Below, in pieces: positions 7,612 to 14,564 of a DNA stretch of 51,198 nucleotides. Numbering within the stretch: the stretch's first letter is position 1; each line of letters starts with the position of its first letter. The position numbers were made by a program, and so were the translations under genes. The notes under the pieces are model-generated. The model was not told where the DNA came from. It made no database searches and was given only the letters and a program-made list of their open reading frames with translations. Location of the stretch: assembly GCA_016200545.1 (NCBI GenBank), contig JACQEO010000009.1:1-51198 (forward strand), read 5' to 3'. Source of the DNA: Deltaproteobacteria bacterium. GTDB lineage: Bacteria > Desulfobacterota > Binatia > UTPRO1.

Positions 7612-9654
7612 TCATGACACTCTCCTGAGGTGTTGCGCCACGGTGGCCTCGGACGGATCACCAGCCGCGTCCGAAGCATCGCCGCTCATCTGATACGCGT
7701 CGCCGACGAGGCGCAGGAGCGGTGGTCCATCGGAACGGACTCCGAGCTCCCAGTGGACCACTGATGGCGCAGTTCCCCACACCTTCACGTGACCGTCGTG
7801 GATCCCGCGGAGGTGGTGGGAGGCGCACACGGAACTGCGATTCGGCAGTGCGTTGTCACCGCCTCGCGAGCGGAAGCGAAGATGGTGATCGTGGAAGTTG
7901 CGCCTCGAGCTGCAAGCGGGGACGGTGCATCGCCAGCCGTCGCGAGCGAAGATCGGGTCGCGATGGTGGGGTTGTCGCTCCCACTCGGCTTTGGCGTGGT
8001 CGAGGAGGCTGACGAATCCCGTCCATGCCGGCGTGAGCGGTGCGTGGAACGCCGCGATCGCGATGCGCACGAGACCGACGACCGACGCCGGGCCACGAAA
8101 ATGGATGTCGGTATCAAGCGTTTCATCGTGGGGCGCACGCATTTGCCGCTCAGGTGGTGTGAGCGTAGCGCCAGCGGGCGGCGGTGCGACCGCGACGAGG
8201 GCGGCGCTCGTGTCCCGCACGTCGAGTGCCCAGCCGACCTCGTCAGCGAGACGACGTAGCGTCACTTCCGATGCGCGAGCGACCCACGCCTCGTCGGTCC
8301 GCTCGCTCAGCACCGGTGCAATCGTGAGGGCGTGAAGACACGACAGCCGGCCCTCGCGATACGCCGCCATCAGCGCCGGTGCGCTCCACGTCTTGCGCTC
8401 GACCGCAACCAGGAGCCGCGCCTTGCGCGCCGACATTCCGAGCCGCTCGCGCACGTAGCGTTCGGCGGTGGGGAACCCGAGCACCGCGTAGAGGCGGGAA
8501 TCGAGGAAGAGACGCAGCAGGCGCCCCATCTGCCAATCGACCCGCTGCATCGCGTGCGCGACCGTGCACAGGCGCGCATCGAGGGCATGCGCGTCGCAAC
8601 TGCCGACGTCACGGACGAGCGACTCGACGTCCGCGGGCAGGGCCTCGACGATGCGCAACCAATCGAGCGGGCCGAGGCCCGATCGGGAGGCGAAGCCGTC
8701 GCGGGCTTCATTGAGATCGACTTCGGGCGGTTTGTCTGAGGCCGTGCCCGTCTCGACGCCGGCGAGCGCCGCACCCGCAGCATGCGTTTCGTTCGGCGAC
8801 GCCGCTGCACTCTGTTCGTGCGGCGGCGTCGCCCTATGCTCATGCGGCGCCGCCGAGAGTCCCTCGGCCGCGATCGCTTCGGCGGCACGCCAGACGGCGA
8901 GCGGCTCGCCGGCCATACGTCGTGCAAGCTCGACGGTCTCTCGCCACAGCGCTCCAACCCAGCGCGGGCACCGCAGTCGGAACGCGACCTCGGGTTCACC
9001 GTCGACGACGCCATCATCTTCGGCGCACTCGTCGAGCGCGGCGTCGGCCGCGCGAAGTGCGGACGGCGACACCGCAAGCGGTACCACCGAAGGAGGCGCC
9101 GCCGCGCCCGCGCACTCCAACGCCTCTACGCCATCGGTGGCGGACGCCGCCGTGATCGCTGCCCCCGCGCCACCCTCCCGCGCCGTCGCGACCGCCGTGC
9201 GAACCAGCGCCTCGAGCGCGCGCACCGTCCGCGCTGAGGCGAGGGCGATCCATGCTCGCTCCGTAGCAGGCTCCGCCACGGGTGCGAGCAGGCGCACCTG
9301 CGTCCATGAAAGCGCACCTTCCTCGAAAGCCGCCGCGATCGCCGGAAGCGTTGCCAGCGCGCCGGTGACGCGCGCAGTGCTCTGGAGCTCGCGACCGGAG
9401 ACGCCGAGACGCTCGCGCGCGTAGTCGCCGATGCGGGCGAAGCCCAGCGCGTGGTACGCGCGGCGGCGCAGCAGCTGCTGCGCGATCGTGCCCAGCACGC
9501 GCCGGCAGCGCGCCTCTTGCGAGGCAAGGCGGCGGAGATATGGGTCGAGTTGATCGGCGCAGAGGTCGCGTTCCAGACGACGCGCTTCATCTCTGAAGGG
9601 TCGTGCCAAGAGGGCGGCCGGGACGATGTCAGCGGCGGATTTCACGTCCCGCAT
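7612..9654 (-). CDS. Large HNH endonuclease-type protein with two copies of a DUF222-like helical domain
   Basis: The C-terminus holds an HNH nuclease module: RDPIFARDGWRCTVPACSSR, then FHDHHLRFRSRGGDN, then SSVCASHHLRGIHDG, giving the paired Cys zinc ligands, the D-H-H active site and the closing C-x2-HH. Upstream are two helical segments that align with each other: RAYHALGFARIGDYARERLG (first copy) and RLYAVLGFPTAERYVRERLG (second copy), each followed by a related stretch of about 80 residues. This resembles the DUF222/13E12 HNH proteins, often multicopy and of unknown role, possibly mobile. The two copies are joined by an acidic, His/Ala/Pro-rich linker. I chose the ATG at 9654; a TTG at 9690 is the other option. 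Confidence 0.85.
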   Translation of the reverse strand: MRDVKSAADIVPAALLARPFRDEARRLERDLCADQLDPYLRRLASQEARCRRVLGTIAQQLLRRRAYHALGFARIGDYARERLGVSGRELQSTARVTGALATLPAIAAAFEEGALSWTQVRLLAPVAEPATERAWIALASARTVRALEALVRTAVATAREGGAGAAITAASATDGVEALECAGAAAPPSVVPLAVSPSALRAADAALDECAEDDGVVDGEPEVAFRLRCPRWVGALWRETVELARRMAGEPLAVWRAAEAIAAEGLSAAPHEHRATPPHEQSAAASPNETHAAGAALAGVETGTASDKPPEVDLNEARDGFASRSGLGPLDWLRIVEALPADVESLVRDVGSCDAHALDARLCTVAHAMQRVDWQMGRLLRLFLDSRLYAVLGFPTAERYVRERLGMSARKARLLVAVERKTWSAPALMAAYREGRLSCLHALTIAPVLSERTDEAWVARASEVTLRRLADEVGWALDVRDTSAALVAVAPPPAGATLTPPERQMRAPHDETLDTDIHFRGPASVVGLVRIAIAAFHAPLTPAWTGFVSLLDHAKAEWERQPHHRDPIFARDGWRCTVPACSSRRNFHDHHLRFRSRGGDNALPNRSSVCASHHLRGIHDGHVKVWGTAPSVVHWELGVRSDGPPLLRLVGDAYQMSGDASDAAGDPSEATVAQHLRRVS

Positions 9655-9744
9655 GAGGCGAACAATAGGCGAAAGGCGATCAGAGATCAAGAAAAATCTG
9701 CATTGCTAGATACTCGTAGTGATCCCCAAGGCGCTGGTTGAGCA

Positions 9745-10003
9745 ATGCCAGAGACCTCGCGCTTCTTCGGGATCGTAGTCGCGATGTTCTGCAGCGATCA
9801 CGTACCGCCGCACTTCCATGCGTGCTACGGAGAACACGAGGTGACGGTCCGGATCGACGATGGTGTTGTCGACGGGTACTCTCCGCGCCGTGCGCTCGGC
9901 TTTGCTCCTGGAGTGGTATGCTCTTCACCGAGACGAGCTGCGCGACAACTGGGAACTGGCTCGGACGCGACGACCGCTGCAGAGAATCGAGCCACTGGAG
10001 TGA
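9745..10003 (+). pseudogene. DUF4160 protein with a one-base frameshift
   Basis: The frame opens with MPETSRFFGIVVAMFCSDHV and continues PPHFHACYGEHEVTVRID, the standard start of DUF4160 proteins. At PRRALG (about 9886-9902) the family sequence leaves this frame and resumes one base later as LLLEWYALHRDELRDNWELA, ending with RIEPLE and TGA at 10001-10003. Removing one G in the ctcggct stretch would restore a normal-length product of about 86 residues. DUF4160 genes usually pair with DUF2442 genes, as here, and are suspected toxin-antitoxin partners. The break could be true inactivation, a sequencing error or, less likely, programmed frameshifting. Confidence 0.8.
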
Positions 10004-10007
10004 ATCG

Positions 10008-10286
10008 ATGATCCCGAAACTCGAAAGTGCAGAGTACGCTGGAGACTACCGGATTCGCGTGCGCTTCGCGGACGGACGGGTCGGCGAGATCGACTTGGCG
10101 CAGGGGCTGTGGGGCGAGGTGTTCGAACCCCTCAAGGATGTCGGGCTTTTTCGCAGATTTCACGTGAACACGGAACTCAACACCATCGAATGGGACACCG
10201 GGGCCGATCTCGCGCCAGAGTACCTGTACGAGAATGCGGCGGCCCAACCTGCCACTGAAGCGGGCGGACCTCCGGCCCGCCGCTGA
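10008..10286 (+). CDS. DUF2442 domain protein, partner of the DUF4160 gene
   Basis: A 92-residue protein starting MIPKLESAEYAGDYRIRVRF, with FADGRVGEIDL, LFRRFHVNTELNTIEWDTG and ADLAPEYLYENA, all characteristic of DUF2442 proteins. It begins 4 bases after the natural stop of the frameshifted DUF4160 gene, the usual arrangement of this pair. DUF2442 proteins have a small NadR/Ttd14-like fold; some are proposed antitoxins. The tail after ENAAA is Ala/Pro-rich. The ATG at 10008 is preferred over longer in-frame starts that would overlap the DUF4160 reading. Confidence 0.85.
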   Translation: MIPKLESAEYAGDYRIRVRFADGRVGEIDLAQGLWGEVFEPLKDVGLFRRFHVNTELNTIEWDTGADLAPEYLYENAAAQPATEAGGPPARR

Positions 10287-10309
10287 GCGCCGCGTTAGCC
10301 AGATCATCT

Positions 10310-10882
10310 ATGACCACGCTCCGAGCATACTTAGAGACTAGCGCCGTCAATCATGCGGCCGATCAGTCTGATTCCCCGGCGGGTTTTGGGGGCCGTCTAT
10401 TGGCCGCTGGCTTCGCTCCCGTCGTTGGTCTGCACGTGATCTACGAGCTTGCGGCGACATTCATCCGGCCCGAGCAGGCGCGGCTCGGACGGAAGCTGTT
10501 CTCCATCCTGCGTGAGCTTGATCCGTTCTACGCACCGGGATCCAGCGAACTCCTGCTCCGCGAGGTGCTGAAGCTTCGCACAGGGGCAGCCGTGCTCCCG
10601 TTTCTTGATCATGCTGACCAGGCTGCCACCAGGATTGAAGTTGCACGCCTTGCGGCTGGTACATTTGATCAACGAGCCCGCTCGTTCATTGAAACGCGTG
10701 AGGCGGAAATGCGTGCCACGCACCCCGTCGCCATGGCCGAATATGTATCCCACGTCGGAAGGCTGCGAGCTCGAAGCCCGAGCAAGATCCATGGAATCCG
10801 AACAGTCGACGATCTTTGTGGGCGACTGGAACCGAAGATCCAGCGCCCGAGCACGAACCCGAGGATGAAGAAGAGGCTGTAG
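10310..10882 (+). CDS. PIN-like domain protein, probably with a foreign C-terminal tail
   Basis: A 190-residue protein beginning MTTLRAYLETSAVNHAAD, which resembles the first strand and acidic residue of PIN ribonucleases (normally YLDT/YLET-N). A second acidic position is in LHVIYELAATF. It starts 24 bases after the DUF2442 stop, so it may be the third gene of the same locus. The last 20 or so residues (EPKIQRPSTNPRMKKRL) are encoded antisense to what reads as an acyltransferase tail, so the natural stop may be lost at a recombination junction near 10815-10840. Recognition as PIN rests only on the N-terminal pattern; a nuclease role is inference. Confidence 0.55.
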   Translation: MTTLRAYLETSAVNHAADQSDSPAGFGGRLLAAGFAPVVGLHVIYELAATFIRPEQARLGRKLFSILRELDPFYAPGSSELLLREVLKLRTGAAVLPFLDHADQAATRIEVARLAAGTFDQRARSFIETREAEMRATHPVAMAEYVSHVGRLRARSPSKIHGIRTVDDLCGRLEPKIQRPSTNPRMKKRL

Positions 10883-11485
10883 TAGGTGAAGTTCGCCCAG
10901 TCATCGAGCGACCGAGGCGCTGGCGAGCCGCCGACCGGGTCGCCTGATCAGGCGCGCGAAGAGCGGCGTGTAGAGCAACGTGAACGTGAATGTGAAGAGA
11001 TAAAGCAGAAACCACAAGTGCGACCAGGTGAAGCGATCCACGCGCGTGTAGAACGTGGGGAGGAACTGGAGAAATGTTTCATCGTAGCGCCCCACGAGCG
11101 GCGTGACTCCCTTGGCGGTGATCGAGAGGCCGGAGCGGAGCTCCGCGTACTTGAGGAGCGGGCACAGGAGCAGCGCCCCCGCCACGAACGGCACCAACAC
11201 CCGCCGCACCCGCTCTTTGAGGAAGCTCGCCGCTCCCCGTCGCGCCAGGGAAGCGTACGCCGACCAGCCGGCGAGGACGAAGAAGAGCGGCATGTGCCAC
11301 TGGTGGACGAACGCCGTGAAGAAATCCAACCCGGGTGCAAGCTCGGCGTTCTTGACATGGTAGATCGGCAGATCGTCGAACGTCTTCGCGACGTGGTACG
11401 GGAACAAGAGATATGTGGCGAGGATGCGGAGCCAGTCGAGGTCGTAGCGGCGCGACGTCGAGGCTGGCGGTATGGGAGGCATCAT
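10815..11485 (-). pseudogene. Acyltransferase family 3 (OpgC/OafB-like), frameshifted and truncated
   Basis: The first 194 codons read as an integral membrane acyltransferase: YDLDWLRILATYLLFPYHVAK holds the D and H of the active-site region, followed by QWHMPLFFVLAGWSAYASL and the basic KERVRRVLVPF. The frame stops at 10901, but one base away the family sequence continues as LDDWANFTYYSLFFILGFVLG until about 10815, where it meets the PIN-like gene. The family is usually 350-400 residues with 10 helices, so the last third is missing as well. Such enzymes acetylate or succinylate exported sugars. Both a frameshift and loss of the 3' end argue for a dead gene. Confidence 0.75.
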
Positions 11486-11518
11486 GCATTGCAGGGTACG
11501 GTGCCGTCGCGTCGGTGT

Positions 11519-11559
11519 CCTGAAGGAAACCTGATGATTTCCTGATTGGGATCTGAACC
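11519..11559 (+). promoter_or_regulatory. Four 11-bp-spaced CCTGA direct repeats just before an SRPBCC gene
   Basis: CCTGA occurs at 11519, 11530 and 11541, and TCTGA at 11552, each exactly 11 bases apart, ending at the ATG of the next gene. Direct repeats at one helical turn are the usual pattern for OmpR/PhoB-type response regulators. An overlapping inverted repeat (AGGAAA at 11524-11529, TTTCCT at 11538-11543) is also present. The function is inferred from spacing only. Confidence 0.4.
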
Positions 11560-12021
11560 ATGATCGCGGGAGAAGGCACCCAGCTGATTCACCGCCCGGC
11601 GAAGGACATCTACGAGTTTGTCCTCGACCCCGAGAGGTACAAGCAAGCGGACCTCAAGATCGCCGCGGTCCATTCCGTCACCTGGCACGGCGATCGAGCC
11701 GAGATTCACTACAGCGGGCGGTTCCGCGGCATAGCCACACCTGCCGTTCGGCAGATCATCACCGTTCAGCCGTGCCGTCGGATCGATGTCCGGTCGATAC
11801 CGGGGAGCCTCGCCCACCTCATGAGCAGCTTTCACGGCATGTTCACGCTGGAGGAGCTCGGCGATGGCGACACGCGCGTCTTCCATCGCGAGGAGCTCGT
11901 CTTCCGGCCTCCGCTCAAGTGGATCATCGAGCCGCTCCTCCGGGACTGGCTCGCGGACGATACGCGGCAGGAAGTCTTGCGGCTCAAGGCCCTACTCGAG
12001 GCGACCCCGAACGAGGATTGA
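11560..12021 (+). CDS. SRPBCC (START/polyketide cyclase-like) family protein
   Basis: A 153-residue soluble protein with the layout of the SRPBCC fold: an N-terminal strand (GEGTQLIHRPAKDIYEFVLDPERY), a long central sheet with IHYSGRFRG and MSSFHGMFTLEELGDGDTRV, and a C-terminal helix (EPLLRDWLADDTRQEVLRLKALLE). Proteins of this fold bind hydrophobic ligands in a cavity; the ligand cannot be predicted here. It is divergent from the broken acyltransferase and stands alone; rsmI starts 66 bases downstream. Its start codon abuts a set of 11-bp direct repeats that may control it. Confidence 0.8.
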   Translation: MIAGEGTQLIHRPAKDIYEFVLDPERYKQADLKIAAVHSVTWHGDRAEIHYSGRFRGIATPAVRQIITVQPCRRIDVRSIPGSLAHLMSSFHGMFTLEELGDGDTRVFHREELVFRPPLKWIIEPLLRDWLADDTRQEVLRLKALLEATPNED

Positions 12022-12087
12022 GAGGGCGGATGCCGTTTCGACGTGATGGCCTCGCGCGGCGGCATCGTGTAGAGCTCGCACGCTGCG

Positions 12088-12927
12088 ATGCCCGGCACGC
12101 TCTTCCTCGTCGCGACGCCGATCGGCAACCTCGAGGACGTGACGGCGCGCGCCGTCCGCATCCTCGGCGCAGTCGATCTCGTCGCCGCCGAGGATACGCG
12201 GCGCACGGGGCGGCTGCTGCAGCACCTCGGGATCACGAAGCCGCTGCGGAGCTACTACGATGCGGTGGAGCAGGCGCGTGCGCCGGGACTGGTGCGCGAG
12301 CTGCTCGCGGGGAAGAGCGTCGCACTGGTCTCCGACGCCGGGACACCGGGGATCGCCGACCCCGGTTATCGCCTGGTGAGGGCGGCGATCGCGGCCGGCA
12401 TCGTCGTCGTGCCGATTCCCGGGCCGTCGGCGATCGCGGCGTTTCTGCCGGTGTCGGGGCTGCCGGCGGACCGCTTCGTCTTCGAGGGGTTTTTGCCGGC
12501 GCGCCGCGGCGAGCGGCGGCGGCGGCTCGCGGCGCTCGCGGCTGAGCGCCGTACGCTGGTCTTCTACGAGAGCGGCCGGCGGCTGGCGGGCGCGCTCGGC
12601 GACCTCGCGGAGATCTTCGGTCCGCGGCCGGCGGCGATCGGCCGCGAGCTGACGAAGCTGCACGAGGAGATCGTGCGCGACGATCTCGTCGCGCTCGCGG
12701 CGCGCTACGAGGGCAGCGCCGTGCGCGGGGAGATCGTCCTTGCGGTCGGCGGTGCGCCACAGGCGGCGGCGCCGGTCGTCGCCGAGGACCTCGAGGACGA
12801 GATCCGCCGTCGGCGCGCGGCGGGGGAGACGGTGCGCGACCTCGCCGAGGCGATCGCGTCCGCACGCGGTGTCAACCGCCGCGTCGTGTATCGCCTGGCG
12901 CTGGCGCTCGAGCACCAGCGGCGCTGA
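12088..12927 (+). CDS. rsmI: 16S rRNA (cytidine(1402)-2'-O)-methyltransferase
   Basis: A 279-residue tetrapyrrole-methylase-fold protein, standard length for RsmI. It starts MPGTLFLVATPIGNLEDVT and has AAEDTRRTGRLLQHLGI, ALVSDAGTPGIADPGYRLV, PIPGPSAIAAFLPVSGLP and FYESGRRL, all signature stretches. RsmI 2'-O-methylates C1402 in the ribosomal P site using SAM. The C-terminal extension (residues about 235-279) matches the family's helical tail. The gene ends 31 bases from the convergent secreted propeller gene. No odd features. Confidence 0.95.
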   Translation: MPGTLFLVATPIGNLEDVTARAVRILGAVDLVAAEDTRRTGRLLQHLGITKPLRSYYDAVEQARAPGLVRELLAGKSVALVSDAGTPGIADPGYRLVRAAIAAGIVVVPIPGPSAIAAFLPVSGLPADRFVFEGFLPARRGERRRRLAALAAERRTLVFYESGRRLAGALGDLAEIFGPRPAAIGRELTKLHEEIVRDDLVALAARYEGSAVRGEIVLAVGGAPQAAAPVVAEDLEDEIRRRRAAGETVRDLAEAIASARGVNRRVVYRLALALEHQRR

Positions 12928-12958
12928 CGGCGGACGCGGCGCGGCCGCACGCGCCACC

Positions 12959-14500
12959 CTACTCGCCGACGGCGAAGAGCGTGGCGTTGTTGATCGCGTA
13001 GACGGTGCCGTCGGGGCCGACGATCGTCGGCGTGTAAGCTTCGCCGAGGCCGGCGGTGAGCGTGATCGCCTGCGCGAGCGCTCCCGTCGTCGTGTCCCAG
13101 CGATAGAGGGTGCCGTCCTCGTTGTTGGCGAGGATGGCGTGGGTGATCGGATCGACGGCGGCGGTATTGATGCACCACTCGCGCACCGCGCCCGGGAGTC
13201 CGGGGAACTCGGGATCCGACGTCGGTCCGGCGACCGTCAGCACCGCGCGCATCACGGCGATGCCGGAGATCGGATCGGTCATCGAGGCGTTGGGGTCGAG
13301 GATGGCGATGCGGTTCACGCCCGTACCGCCGGCGACCCCGTAGTCGTTGTACTTCGTCACCAGCAGATACGGGGAGACGCCGGCGTAGCTGGGCACCATC
13401 GCCGCGGACACGATCGAGGGCGTGTCGTCCCAGCCGAAGGCGCCGATCGCGCCCTTCGGATTGAGCAGGCGATCGAAGTGCAAGAGCCAACCGCGCCCGT
13501 GATGTGAGAAGAACGGGTTCTCGACGACGCCGAAGTAGACGTCGCCGTCGGGGCCGATCGTCGGCGAGGCGGTGCCGTCGTCGTGGACGTCGGCATCGAG
13601 GCCGGTCGCGGGATCCTTCAGGCGGACGGCGGCGAGGGTCGCGAGCGTGCGCGCGTCGAGCGCGAGAAGGTACCCGCTGGCGGCGCCCCAGCCGGTGCCA
13701 TCGCTCACCGCGATGTAGAGGATACGCTGATCGACGCTGAGGGCGGGCGCGCTGCCGTGCGCGACCTTGGTGATGGAGGCGTCGCCGGCCGCCGTCGCCG
13801 CGGCCACCCAGCCGCCACGGCCGCCATTGGTGACGCGGGCGATGCCGCTTTCCAACCCGAGCGGCGTCGTGTCCGTCACCTGGAAGCCGAAGACAATCGC
13901 GCCGTGCCTGTCGGCGACGAGCGGCGTGTTGATGAAGACGCCGGCGTCGTAGGGCGCGGGAGCGGCGGCGTAGGCCGCGGCGCCGTAGAAGACCAGCTGG
14001 CGCACCCTGGCGCGCTCCGGGCGATCGACCCGCGTCCGCGCGTAGAGCGTGCCGGCACGTCCCGGCACCCAGAGCTTGCCGCGTCCGAGGACCGACCCGA
14101 AGCTCAAGACCCAGTCGTGTGGCGGAAGGACGTAGTCGCTCGTCTGCGTCCACAGCAGCGTGCCGTCGCTGCCGCGCCGGCCCTCGACCTCGAAACCGTC
14201 GGTGGCGCCGACTTTCACCGGGACGACGACCGTATTCCCGCGGGTGACGAGCGGCGAACCGTAGTGGATCAGGAGATCGTTGCCGCTGTACTGCGGCGCG
14301 AGGTCGACGGGGGTCTGCCAGCGGATGCGGTCGAGCGATTGCGCGGCGACCTTGGCGATCGCCGTGTGCTGCGCGTCGCCGCCATAGCCGAGCCATCCGA
14401 CGATCGTCTTGGCGCCGGCGGTGCGTGCGAACGCGACGATGGCCAGCAGCTGCAGGATCGCGATCAGACGCGACGCGGGCCGCGATCCGCAGGGGAGCAT
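12959..14500 (-). CDS. Secreted PQQ-like beta-propeller protein
   Basis: A 513-residue protein with an N-terminal signal peptide (LIAILQLLAIVAFARTAGA, cleavage likely after AGA). The rest is made of propeller-like blades with recurring motifs such as GSDGTLLWTQ, ASPTIGPDGDVYFGVVEN, NNEDGTLYRWDTTTGAL and PTIVGPDGTVYAINNATLFAV, typical of PQQ-like/YVTN repeats. No dehydrogenase active-site residues can be recognised, so it is probably structural or a binding protein rather than an enzyme. It lies on the same strand as the zincin and a small secreted protein, 64 bases downstream of the zincin stop, perhaps in one transcript. Function unknown. Confidence 0.75.
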   Translation of the reverse strand: MLPCGSRPASRLIAILQLLAIVAFARTAGAKTIVGWLGYGGDAQHTAIAKVAAQSLDRIRWQTPVDLAPQYSGNDLLIHYGSPLVTRGNTVVVPVKVGATDGFEVEGRRGSDGTLLWTQTSDYVLPPHDWVLSFGSVLGRGKLWVPGRAGTLYARTRVDRPERARVRQLVFYGAAAYAAAPAPYDAGVFINTPLVADRHGAIVFGFQVTDTTPLGLESGIARVTNGGRGGWVAAATAAGDASITKVAHGSAPALSVDQRILYIAVSDGTGWGAASGYLLALDARTLATLAAVRLKDPATGLDADVHDDGTASPTIGPDGDVYFGVVENPFFSHHGRGWLLHFDRLLNPKGAIGAFGWDDTPSIVSAAMVPSYAGVSPYLLVTKYNDYGVAGGTGVNRIAILDPNASMTDPISGIAVMRAVLTVAGPTSDPEFPGLPGAVREWCINTAAVDPITHAILANNEDGTLYRWDTTTGALAQAITLTAGLGEAYTPTIVGPDGTVYAINNATLFAVGE

Positions 14501-14564
14501 GGGCGGATCGGGTAGCGCAGGTCGGTGGCGAGCGCAAACCGTACGCGCGCCGCGCGCACGCTTC

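Noticed and set aside
9680..9928. Minus-strand frame ending in LGDHYEYLAMQIFLDL
   Set aside because: The tail looks protein-like but the rest is antisense to the DUF4160 gene and there is no plausible start; kept only as a note.
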